Below, one piece after another: positions 18,106 through 27,100 of a stretch of 55,494 nt of DNA (position 1 is its first letter; every line of letters starts with the position of its first letter). The notes below the pieces were generated by a model, which saw only the letters and a program-made list of their open reading frames with translations, was not told the origin of the DNA and made no database searches. Where the stretch lies: positions 1 through 55,494 of the forward strand of contig JACKBM010000046.1 of assembly GCA_020634575.1 (NCBI GenBank), in the 5' to 3' direction. This DNA is from Ardenticatenales bacterium. Lineage in GTDB: Bacteria; Chloroflexota; Anaerolineae; Promineifilales; Promineifilaceae. A program made the position numbers and the translations under genes.

Positions 18106-20280
18106 TTGAATCAGTTACGCTCTTCTTCCATTCCCCTCGAGGAAGTCGCCCGCCGGCCTGGTCCGGGGCAGGCGATCCCCGGCAATATCCAGTTCAGCCC
18201 TGACGACAAGCTTATCACGTTTTTGCTCAGTCCGGATGGCAGTTTGGACCGGCAATTATATGGCTTTGACCCGGAGACGGGGGAGCGGCAGTTGTTATTG
18301 GCACCGGCCGGTGGCGGCACCACCGAAGCAACCGTCTCGCTCGAAGAGGCGCTGCGCCGCGAACGGCAGCGTCAGCTGGAGACAGGTGTAACCAGTTACA
18401 TCTGGGCACCGAAAGAAGCGCGTATCCTGCTGCCTCTGCAAGACGGACTTTATATGCTGGATGAGATCGGCGGCCAGCCGCGTCTGCTGGTGAAAGGTGA
18501 TGGCGATCCCATTCTGGATCCCCGTTTTTCGCCGGATGGCCAGTGGGTGGCTTATGTCCAGGCGGCGGAGCTGTATGTGGTCCCGGTGAGCGGTGGTGAG
18601 CCGCGCCAGCTGACCTTCGGCGCCCGCGAGGCGGGGCTGACGCATGGTCTGGCCGAGTTTGTCGCCCAGGAAGAGATGCGCCGTAGCCGGGGCTACTGGT
18701 GGGCGCCGGGGAGTAACTCCCTCGCTTTTGTTGAGGTTGATGAGCGCCATATTCCGGTCTATCGCATCATGCACCAGGGCAAGGCGGCGCTGGGCACGGG
18801 GGCGCAGGAAGATCACCGCTACCCGTTTTCCGGCCGTGCCAATGCTTATGTGCGGCTTGGCGTGGTGCCGTTGGAAGGGGATGACCCGGTCTGGATGGAT
18901 TTGGGGAGTGACCCTGACATTTACCTGGCGCGGGTGAATTGGCTGCCCGGCGGCCAGCTGATCGCCCAGGTGGAGAACCGGCGGCAAACGGAGCTGGCGA
19001 TGTGGCGCTATATGCCGGGCACCGGCCGGTCCCAGCGCCTCGTCCACGAGGCCAGCGACGTCTGGATCAATCTTCATGAGCTTTTTCGGCCCCTGCCCCA
19101 TAGCGACAAACCGTACAGCGAAGGCTTTATCTGGGGTTCAGAGAAGACCGGTTTTATGCACCTTTACCTCCATGATCGGGAAGGTAATCTGATCAGACCG
19201 CTCACGGCCGGCGACTGGATGGTGACCGGGCTGGCGGCCGTCGACAAGGCCAACGAACTGATCTATTTCACGGCGACGCTGGACAGCCCGCTGGAGAACC
19301 ACCTCTACGTCACCTCCTTTGCCGGCGAGACGCCCCGCCGGATCACGACGAAACCGGGTATGCACAGTGTCACGATCGACCATGCCTGCGAACGGTTTGT
19401 CGACGTGCATCAAGCCATCGATCAGCCGCCGCAGGTGACGCTCTGTGCCCTGGCCGATGGCGCCGTCCTGGCCACCATTTATGACGAGGTGGACCCGCGC
19501 ATTGCTGAAATGGGTCTGGAGCCGCCGGAGCTAGTCAGCCTGACCAACCGAGATGGGATCACCCTGCACGGCGCGATTTTCCGGCCGGACGGTGCCGGCG
19601 ACGGCCCCTATCCCACCATCGTTCAGGTGTACGGCGGCCCCCATGCCCAGATGGTGACCAACGGCTGGGGGCTGACGGTCTTTATGCGCGCCCAGTATCT
19701 GCGCTCGCTGGGGTTCCTCGTGTTTGTCCTGGACAACCGGGGCAGCGCCCGGCGTGGCCTGGCCTTTGAAGGGGCCATCAAATGGGACATGGGTGATCTG
19801 GAGGTCCAGGACCAGGTGGATGGGGTCAACTGGCTGGTGGCGCAGGGGTTGACCGATCCGGAACGTGTCGGCATCTACGGCTGGAGTTACGGCGGTTACA
19901 TGTCCCTCATGTGTCTGGCCCGGGCGCCCGAAACCTTCAAAGTGGCCGTCTCCGGCGCGCCGGTGGTGCATTGGGATGGTTATGACACCCACTACACCGA
20001 ACGTTACATGGGGCTACCGGCTGACAATCCCGATGGCTATGAGGTGGCCAGCGTCCTGAACCATGTCGCTGGCATTCAGGGCAAACTATTGCTGGTGCAT
20101 GGCCTTATCGACGAAAACGTCCATTTTCGCCACACGGCCCGGTTGATCAACGCCCTCATTGCCGCCCGCAAACCGTATGACCTGCTGCTGTTCCCGGACG
20201 AGCGCCATTCGCCGCGCCGCCTGGGCGACCGGGTTTATATGGAAGAGCGGGTGCGGGATTATTTCCTGGCGCATCTGTAG
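18106..20280 (+). CDS. S9 family peptidase (prolyl oligopeptidase / dipeptidyl peptidase IV type)
   Basis: A serine peptidase of about 724 residues, with an N-terminal beta-propeller (about residues 25-440; repeats such as [11 protein letters not shown]) and a C-terminal alpha/beta-hydrolase domain. The catalytic triad is visible: S594 in [10 protein letters not shown]669 in [10 protein letters not shown] and H701 in [19 protein letters not shown] near residue 180 is the double-Glu motif typical of DPP IV-like enzymes that bind the free N-terminus of peptides, so dipeptidyl release is likely. No signal peptide is seen, so it is probably cytosolic. No ATG has support: AGGAG at 18094-18098 favours TTG 18106 or GTG 18103. 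The open frame reaches back to 18061. Confidence 0.92.
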   Translation: MNQLRSSSIPLEEVARRPGPGQAIPGNIQFSPDDKLITFLLSPDGSLDRQLYGFDPETGERQLLLAPAGGGTTEATVSLEEALRRERQRQLETGVTSYIWAPKEARILLPLQDGLYMLDEIGGQPRLLVKGDGDPILDPRFSPDGQWVAYVQAAELYVVPVSGGEPRQLTFGAREAGLTHGLAEFVAQEEMRRSRGYWWAPGSNSLAFVEVDERHIPVYRIMHQGKAALGTGAQEDHRYPFSGRANAYVRLGVVPLEGDDPVWMDLGSDPDIYLARVNWLPGGQLIAQVENRRQTELAMWRYMPGTGRSQRLVHEASDVWINLHELFRPLPHSDKPYSEGFIWGSEKTGFMHLYLHDREGNLIRPLTAGDWMVTGLAAVDKANELIYFTATLDSPLENHLYVTSFAGETPRRITTKPGMHSVTIDHACERFVDVHQAIDQPPQVTLCALADGAVLATIYDEVDPRIAEMGLEPPELVSLTNRDGITLHGAIFRPDGAGDGPYPTIVQVYGGPHAQMVTNGWGLTVFMRAQYLRSLGFLVFVLDNRGSARRGLAFEGAIKWDMGDLEVQDQVDGVNWLVAQGLTDPERVGIYGWSYGGYMSLMCLARAPETFKVAVSGAPVVHWDGYDTHYTERYMGLPADNPDGYEVASVLNHVAGIQGKLLLVHGLIDENVHFRHTARLINALIAARKPYDLLLFPDERHSPRRLGDRVYMEERVRDYFLAHL

Positions 20281-20456
20281 CGGCGCTCAGCGAGCGCTGC
20301 CAAGGTAAGTTCGGCCTGGAGCTTAAGATTTATCTTAATGCGCCTGTGCTAGCCTGATTTAATTCTGGTCCAGGTATTGTTGTAACAGTTATAGCGGTAC
20401 TGGTATTCCCGATTGCTCGATGATCAAACAACTGCAACGTACAGAGCACAGCACAC

Positions 20457-21110
20457 ATGCGGATTCTGTTAGTCGACGACCATACACTTTTTCGTGAAGG
20501 TTTGGCCAGCCTGCTGCAAGCGCAACCGGATATTAGTTTTGTGGGCATGACGGGTTCTTTTCAAGAGGCAGTTGAGATCGCGTCCAGAGAACATCCTGAT
20601 ATCGTTCTGACTGATTTTGTCTTGCAAGATGGGACAGGACTGGATGTTGGCCGGCGTATTCTCAAGCTGTACCCGGAAACCCGCGTCGTTTTCCTGACTG
20701 TTTTTGATGAAGACGAGAAGCTGTTTGCCGCTTTACGCATCGGGGCGAAAGGTTACCTGCTGAAAAACGTCTCCGTGACCAATCTCCTTGGTTATCTGCG
20801 CGGCGTCTATCGGGGGGAGGCTGCCCTCACACCGGCCATGACCAGCCGGGTGTTGACGCGCTTCACCAAGCTGAGCCGGCCGGCGTTGCCGCCCGTGTCC
20901 CGGCGCATCAAAGGGTTAACCGCCAGGGAAATAGAGGTGCTGCGGGAAGTATGCGTCGGGGCGACCAATCGGGAAATTGCCGATCGCCTCTGTATCAGCG
21001 AGCGAACCGTCAAAAATCACATGAGCAACATATTTGCCAAACTGGACCTGAAGAATCGCCGGGCGGCGGCCCATCAGGCGCGTAGTTTAGGCTGGTTTGA
21101 TGATTCGTGA
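20457..21110 (+). CDS. NarL/FixJ-family response regulator
   Basis: A 217-residue regulator. The receiver domain (about residues 1-118) has DD in LLVDDH, phospho-acceptor D53 in VLTDFVLQDG and K in LLKN. The LuxR-type helix-turn-helix (about 150-212) reads LTAREIEVLREV and SERTVKNHMSNIFAKL. It has no strong ribosome site upstream of the ATG. Its stop overlaps the next gene at GTGATG, so it is cotranscribed with the HisKA_3 kinase and is its probable partner. The targets are unknown; the giant surface protein and cupredoxin genes lie downstream. Confidence 0.95.
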   Translation: MRILLVDDHTLFREGLASLLQAQPDISFVGMTGSFQEAVEIASREHPDIVLTDFVLQDGTGLDVGRRILKLYPETRVVFLTVFDEDEKLFAALRIGAKGYLLKNVSVTNLLGYLRGVYRGEAALTPAMTSRVLTRFTKLSRPALPPVSRRIKGLTAREIEVLREVCVGATNREIADRLCISERTVKNHMSNIFAKLDLKNRRAAAHQARSLGWFDDS

Positions 21111-22963
21111 TGAACCGGCTGCGTAACTGGCTGAACCAGCTGAATCTTTGGCCGCGCATGGCCCTTTCCATCAGTATCGGCTTTATCTTTCTGCTGCTGG
21201 CTTTCTGGTTCCTGGGCGAGCGGGCGTTGCGGGAGAGCCGCGAACGTATCCTGGACGAGCGCCTGGCCATCACCCAGGTTGTTGCCAACCAGATCGACAA
21301 TCGACTGGTGCAGGCGCAGATGGAGTTGGAAGAAAGCAGCAAGCTGGCGGCGTTTGACGCGGGCAGCCCGGATCTGACGGCTGAAATGGCTGTGATGGCT
21401 GCCATGGCCGCTCATTCCAGCTACTTTTCTGCCGGTTCGATTTTTACGGATAGCACCGGCCGGATCCTCCTCAGCTATCCCCATGACTGGTGGGCGGCCG
21501 GCACCGACCTCTCCAACCTTTCTTTTGTGGCTGCCGGACTGGCGGAACGCTCAGCGACATTCTCTCCCCCTTTTGTCCTGGCCGACGATGATAAGCCGGT
21601 CCTGGCTATTGCCCTGCCCATTGTCCGGGAAGGGCGCCTTCAGGGTGTCCTGATCGGCCTCATGGATCTGGGCAACTCAGTGATTTCTCAGCCTCTGCAG
21701 GAGGCCACTATTCTGGGGCAGACGGCCCACGCGGTCCTGGTCGATGGCACGGGCCACGTCATCTACTCCACGTTTGGTTTACCCTTCCAAAGTCCTGGCG
21801 AGCATCTGACTTTTTACCAGCATGCGTTGCAGGAAGGGGTGCCAATCATTAAAACGGTTCCTTTTGAACTGGAATTGCCAGGCGAGCCGCTGGGACATTT
21901 ACATGTCATGGCATTTGTCCCCCTGCAACATATTTCCTGGGGCGTGGGCATTGGCGGCGATGTGGATTCGGAGACATTTGAGCCGATTTCCCGTCTGCGC
22001 CTGGGCCTGGCGCTCATCGGTCTGACTGCCCTGGCCGGTACCTGGGGCGCCACGCTAATTGGGACCAAGTTGATTGTGCGCCCCGTCCATCAGCTAACGC
22101 GCGAAGCCACAGAAATCGCCCGGGGCGATCTGCAGGCCCGCTTGGTGATCAATGATGGCGGGGAAATTGGTGAGATGGCGGCGGCTCTGGAGCATATGCG
22201 CCAGCAGTTGCTCAACAACATTACGCAGCTATCGGATTGGAATGAACAGCTGGAACAGAAGGTAAGCGAGCAGACAGATGAACTGAAAAAGCAACAGCGC
22301 ATCACCAGGCATCTGCTGCACCGGACGATTTCAGCGCAGGAAGAAGAACGCACCCGGATTGCCCGGGAGCTTCACGACGAATTTGGGCAGACGTTGATTG
22401 CCATTGAGTTGGGCCTGGCCAGTCTAACCCAGTACGAACTGGCGGATTCTGCCAATGAGACGCTCGAACGTAGCCGGCAACTGACAGAACATTCAATCAG
22501 CGAATTGCGCCGGATGGTGAACGCCTTGCGCCCGGGCGTGCTGGATCAGCTTGGCCTGGTTTCCTCCATTGCCTGGGTGAGCCGGCAACTGTTTGACCCG
22601 CTGGCTATTAGCTGTCAGATCAATTCGCCCGAGGCGACGCTGCCCTTAAGCGATGACGAGGAAACAGTACTTTTCCGCATCGCGCAGGAAGCGATGCACA
22701 ATATCGCCCGGCACAGCAAAGCGCGCCATGTCGACATTGCGTTGGCGAGCGAAAATGGTCACGTTAAAATGCTGATCAGCGACGATGGGCAGGGTTATGA
22801 AGTCGAGCAGGCGCTGGCCGCTGGACCGGGGCAGCGGCTGGGCCTGGCCAGTATCAGGGAGCGAGCAGCCCTGGTTGATGGGACCGTGACCATTCAAAGT
22901 CAGCCGAGTGAAGGGACCGTGATTGAAGTCAAGGTGCCGGCCGCCAGGCCCTGTGATGAATGA
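21110..22963 (+). CDS. Sensor histidine kinase (Cache-like sensor, HAMP, HisKA_3, HATPase_c)
   Basis: A 617-residue membrane kinase of the NarX/DegS class. TM1 is at about residues 14-36. A large extracytoplasmic region (about 37-300) looks like a double-Cache sensor (SSYFSAGSIFTDSTGRIL, LPIVREGRLQGVLIGLMDL). TM2 at about 300-325 and HAMP follow, then a coiled coil (about 370-405). The phospho-accepting H422 sits in RIARELHDEFGQ. The ATPase has ISDDGQGYEV and GLASIRERAAL motifs. I use the ATG at 21110, which overlaps the regulator stop; GTG at 21107 is equally possible. A receiver-only gene follows 91 bp later. Confidence 0.94.
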   Translation: MNRLRNWLNQLNLWPRMALSISIGFIFLLLAFWFLGERALRESRERILDERLAITQVVANQIDNRLVQAQMELEESSKLAAFDAGSPDLTAEMAVMAAMAAHSSYFSAGSIFTDSTGRILLSYPHDWWAAGTDLSNLSFVAAGLAERSATFSPPFVLADDDKPVLAIALPIVREGRLQGVLIGLMDLGNSVISQPLQEATILGQTAHAVLVDGTGHVIYSTFGLPFQSPGEHLTFYQHALQEGVPIIKTVPFELELPGEPLGHLHVMAFVPLQHISWGVGIGGDVDSETFEPISRLRLGLALIGLTALAGTWGATLIGTKLIVRPVHQLTREATEIARGDLQARLVINDGGEIGEMAAALEHMRQQLLNNITQLSDWNEQLEQKVSEQTDELKKQQRITRHLLHRTISAQEEERTRIARELHDEFGQTLIAIELGLASLTQYELADSANETLERSRQLTEHSISELRRMVNALRPGVLDQLGLVSSIAWVSRQLFDPLAISCQINSPEATLPLSDDEETVLFRIAQEAMHNIARHSKARHVDIALASENGHVKMLISDDGQGYEVEQALAAGPGQRLGLASIRERAALVDGTVTIQSQPSEGTVIEVKVPAARPCDE

Positions 22964-23054
22964 AGGCGCTGACCGCGTTGGCATGGTTCGTTAGAAAAAG
23001 ATGCCGAAGAATTTCCCCTGGCAACACGTTGCCCGGCTGGGGAGGCGACTGGAC

Positions 23055-23507
23055 ATGGATGAGCAATTAATTCGTATTCTTATCGTGGATGACCACGACA
23101 TTATCCGTCAAGGAGTTATCTCCCTGCTGCAATTTGACCCTACCCTGGTTGTCGTGGGGCAGGCGGGGAATGCGGCCGAAGCGCAGCAATTGGCTGCGGA
23201 GCTGCAACCGGATCTGGTCCTGCTCGATATCAGAATGAACGGGACGAGTGGTCTTGATTGTATTCCGTCTCTCCGGGAGCAGCGGGCGGAGCTGAAAATC
23301 CTGATGCTTACCATGTATGACGACGAGATGTTTCTGCGCACGGCGCTGCAGGCGGGCGCGTCCGGCTATTTTCTTAAGGGTTCGGACAGCAAAGAATTGG
23401 TCCGGGCGATTCATGCGGTTATGGCCAACGAACTATACCTCTCGCCGCGCCTGAATCAGGAGTTGGTCAACATGTATCGCTCTGGCACTGACTTGACCAC
23501 AAACTAG
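23055..23507 (+). CDS. Stand-alone receiver protein (NarL-type receiver without HTH)
   Basis: A 150-residue response-regulator receiver. The acidic pair in LIVDDHD, phospho-acceptor D58 in LLDIRMNG, T in LTMYDD and K in FLKGSDSKEL are all present, so it should be phosphorylated. It is closest in style to NarL-family receivers (MANELYLSPRLNQEL) but ends about 20 residues after the receiver, where a LuxR helix-turn-helix would normally start. The ATG at 23055 has GGAGG upstream. It follows the HisKA_3 kinase and may act as a phosphate sink or competing output. A hairpin terminator lies 70 bp downstream. Confidence 0.88.
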   Translation: MDEQLIRILIVDDHDIIRQGVISLLQFDPTLVVVGQAGNAAEAQQLAAELQPDLVLLDIRMNGTSGLDCIPSLREQRAELKILMLTMYDDEMFLRTALQAGASGYFLKGSDSKELVRAIHAVMANELYLSPRLNQELVNMYRSGTDLTTN

Positions 23508-23580
23508 CTGCGGCAACAGGATCTGCCGCCTGGCGTTCCTGGTTACCCATTCTGCTATCGCCTCTGATATTTTCTGTACC

Positions 23581-23611
23581 GGCCGGTTGCGCTCAGCCAA
23601 CCGGCCTTTTT
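23581..23611 (+). terminator. Rho-independent terminator of the two-component operon
   Basis: The arms GGCCGGTTG (23581-23589) and CAACCGGCC (23598-23606) enclose an 8-nt loop and are followed by five T residues. The 5' arm contains a copy of the genome's over-represented palindrome ACCGGCCGGT (23578-23587). Confidence 0.85.
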
Positions 23612-23631
23612 GATCCCCAAAACAGCCTGCT

Positions 23632-23665
23632 AGTACCAGGGGACTAGTCCTAAAGTCCTGGTACT
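23632..23665. repeat. Short inverted repeat
   Basis: A 9-bp inverted repeat AGTACCAGG / CCTGGTACT (23632-23640 and 23657-23665) contains an inner palindrome GGACTAGTCC (23641-23650). It lies in the 528-bp non-coding stretch between the two-component operon and the leader ORF at 24036. It could be an operator or an unrelated palindrome. No gene is supportable from 23666 to 24035. Confidence 0.4.
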
Positions 23666-23869
23666 TTCTCTCATTTCATCCTAAAGATAGGACTCAAAAT
23701 AGGCCCCTCGCAGGGCGGAAGTACGGTGTTGGCATTCTGATAAACCGTTAATCTAGACTCTGTTAACTCGTTTACAGTGGCTATACGTGAAATTGGAATG
23801 AGCAATGCTGTGTCGTTATTACCAACCCTTTCCAATTCTTCTGGTCCCCACCCACCAGAGTATGCCACC

Positions 23870-23978
23870 GTGCCATTTCCCGGGCCGACAACCCAAGACA
23901 GCCACCACAGCAATCGTTGGCGCCTGACCCGTAGCGGCCATGGGTAAGCCAGTGGCGGCTACCCGGGTGGATTGGCAC
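23870..23978. other. Candidate structured RNA leader (unclassified)
   Basis: A 109-bp segment is closed by complementary ends: GTGCCA pairs with TGGCAC and CCCGGG with CCCGGG (23870-23884 with 23962-23978). An inner partial stem runs between GTAGC (23931) and GCTAC (23958). It lies upstream of the giant surface-protein gene. I compared it by eye with c-di-GMP-I, cobalamin and molybdenum-cofactor riboswitch cores and found no convincing conserved core. It is reported only as a fold candidate. Confidence 0.25.
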
Positions 23979-24035
23979 ATCCTTGGCCATAAGACGGCAA
24001 CGCCCAGCGGAGATAGACGAAGCACGAGGGAGACC

Positions 24036-24101
24036 ATGATGAAGGTTCAGTTCCGGCGTATGCAGTTATTACTGCCTGAGACGACAGGAGAAAGCATATG
24101 A
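24036..24101 (+). CDS. Possible 21-residue leader peptide coupled to the giant surface protein
   Basis: A 21-codon frame begins ATGATG after a good GAGGGAG site (about 24027-24033). It ends in TGA at 24099-24101, overlapping the start of the next gene as ATGA. It encodes a short basic-hydrophobic peptide (MMKVQFRRMQLLLPE at its N-terminus). Ribosome site, codon start and stop-start overlap together suggest it is translated and couples translation to the downstream gene, but its length makes this tentative. It has no recognisable homology. Confidence 0.35.
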   Translation: MMKVQFRRMQLLLPETTGESI

Positions 24102-27100
24102 AACATCTAGCCTCAGAAACTATGAAGCGGCCTGGCCCGGCCTGGGGTTGGTTTGGGCGCTTCGCCATTCTCGCGGTGCTGGCGGGCTTCTTTCTGTTTT
24201 TTGCCCGAACCAACGCCCAGACAACAAATATCACGCTGGAAGTGCGTGAATATGTTGCGGGCGCACCGGCCGGTAGCGGCCCGATCATTGCTGATTTTGA
24301 TTATCTGATTAACCTCGATAACACGGGTGATCCTGACGATCCCGATCCCAACAATCATCCCTCGCTCAAACCGATGGCCAGCCACAGCCCCGTCGTCGGC
24401 CTGGGCAGCCAGACGGCGCCGGGCGAGGCGGACTTTAACCTGGCCGATGGTCGCTACCTGATCTCGGTGCGGGCGGATGGTTACAAATTGGGCGGCATTC
24501 ATGTGAGCGTGCCTGACCAGAATGGGACCGTGTTGGTGGAGCTGGTCTCGGACCCGCTGCCGCTGGCGACCATTCGGGTCCACGTTTTCCAGGATTTTTA
24601 TCCGGTAAACGGCCAGGATGACACCCCGCGCGAGCTTGGCTTGCCGAACTTCCGGGCCTTCTTACACGATACGGTCGGTGAGATGTCTGTGGATTGGTAC
24701 GGCAACCCGCTCTGTAGCGAATATGACGGCGTGGGCGGCTCCACGCCGCTGGGTGATCCTATCCCCGGCACCGGCGGCGTCTGTTACAGCGATGCCAACG
24801 GGGATGTGGTGATCCCCAACATCCCGCGGGGCAAATATGCTGTGTTGGTCCTGCCCCCAGAGGGTGAGGACAATGATTGGATTCAAACTTCGACCATTGA
24901 AGGCAAGCATGAGATTGATGCCTGGGTGGTTGAAGGGAATGACGGCTACAGCACCGAGGGCGAAGGGTTTGGCGTGCCGCTGCTTTCATTTGGCTTCACC
25001 CAGCCCTGTAACTTCGGCAATGCCAGCGATGTCTGCGACACCAATGATGTTGCCGGCACCGGCACCATCCAGGGCACGATCATGACGCTGCGGGAATGGA
25101 TTCCGCAGACGGGGCCGGTGCCGTTTGGCGATCCGGTCTTTAAGCCGTATATCGCGCTGACCGACATCGGCAACAATGACCTGCAGGTTTACCTGGGTCG
25201 TGGTGAGGCAGACGGCAGCTTTGTGATTAACGATGTACCGGCCGGTACCTACCAGATGGCTATCTGGGACGAACCGCTCGATTACATCTTCAGCTTTGAG
25301 ACAGTTATCATCGGCGACGGCGAGGCTGTAGACCTGGGTGAGCTGGGTATTCCTCGCTGGTTCAGCCAGATTTCCGGCTACGTCTTCATGGACGATGGTC
25401 TGGACGTTAACCGGAATGCGGACCCGGCCCTGATCGCCGGCAACGGCATCCGCGACTGCGTGAATCCGGCTGACGAAGAGAGCTGCGAACGCCCCATCGA
25501 CGGCATCCCGCTCGGGACCCGCTATCGGGATGGGACGTTGCAGCATGGCGCCGTCACCAACAATGATGGCTACTATGAGTTCACCGAAGTGCAGCTTTTC
25601 CCGCGCTTTGTCGTCATTGAAGTTGACTTTACCCGAATGGGCGTCACGGGCGCGTCGCTGCATAGTATCTTCGACGGTTCCGTAACGGATACATTCGATG
25701 GCGCCCTCACGCTGGCTGAGTTGACCTGGCCTGGCATTCGCTCAGAGATTGATTGGGGCAAGGTTAATTACGGCCCGGGCGAGAACGGTGGCATCTCCGG
25801 CATCGTCTACTACGCGACGACCCGCAATGAAAATGATTTGCGTAAGTCCGCGGCGGAAGATTATGAGCCGGGTGTACCCAATGTGACGGTTCAGCTCTGG
25901 AATCTGGATCATACCGTCCTGCTGAACGAAGTAACCACCGACGCCTGGGAACATCCCACCGGCTGTGACTACACCGACCCGTTCGGCGTACCGCTGCCCG
26001 ACCCCATTGGTTATGGTCCGAACTGCCTAGAGGTGCCGAATATCTCTAACGAGGTCAAAGCGGGCGTCTTTGATGGCGGTTATGCGATCGAGACCATGTT
26101 CCCGGACGGTTATCCGAATGGGTCGGAAGTGACGCTGGTCCCCGGCGACTACGTCGTCGAACTGGTGGCGCCGCCTTATTTCCGGGCTATCACCCTGGCC
26201 GACATCAATACCTCTGACGGTAACGAATATCAACCGGCCGGTCCCATTATCCTGCAGCCGCCGTCCCCCTGTGGCAATGGTGAATGCAGCCAGCGCATTG
26301 TGACCTTACAGCAAGGGCACAATGCCCCGGCCGATTTCTTCCTGATGACCGACAATGCCGTACCGATTCCGGGCCGCATCTTTGGTCTGCTGCTGGATGA
26401 CATCAATGTCGAGACAGACCCCGCTCGCCTCTTCTACGGCGAAAAGCGAGGCGTACCGAATACGCCGGTTGGAATCCGCGACTTTACCGGTCGCCTGATC
26501 ACGACGGTGCATACGGACGACAACGGTGTCTTCGAGGTATTGCTGCCCTCCACCTATGCGGCTAACTGCCCGACACCCTCCGGCGTCTGCCCGGCGATGT
26601 ACCGCATCATCGGCAATGACCCGGGTGATCCGTTAAGCCCGAACGCGGACTTCAATCCGAACTACCAGACGATTGAGGTCCAGCTGGATGTCTGGCCGGG
26701 CAAGATGACGGTGGCAGATGTGGCGATCTTCCCGATCACAGCCTTTGTCAACGGCGGTGGCCAGTTCAACCAGCCGGTGGATTGTTCCTTGCCGGCTGGA
26801 TTCCCCGAAATCTGGAACGTCTCGGTGCCGTACGGCAGCACCGGCGACATCATCTCCATCTATGGCACGGGTTTTGGCACAACGGCCGGCCAGGTCCTGG
26901 TAAACGGGGCGCCCTATCCGGCGAACCGTGTGACCTGGGTCGGTGATGGCGAGGTACAGATCGATCTCCGCGGCAGTAATGGTCAGAAACAGGTCCTGAT
27001 TCGCAATAGTGCGGGTGAGACATCGGTTTCCGGTATCACGCTGCACAAGATTGGTGGTAGTTACAACCCCAATGTCGTCCACGTGACGCCGGACCCGCTG

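Noticed and set aside
23870..24035. Known riboswitch (c-di-GMP-I or cobalamin) upstream of the giant gene
   Set aside because: A few short words look similar, but the invariant core sequences of those classes are absent.
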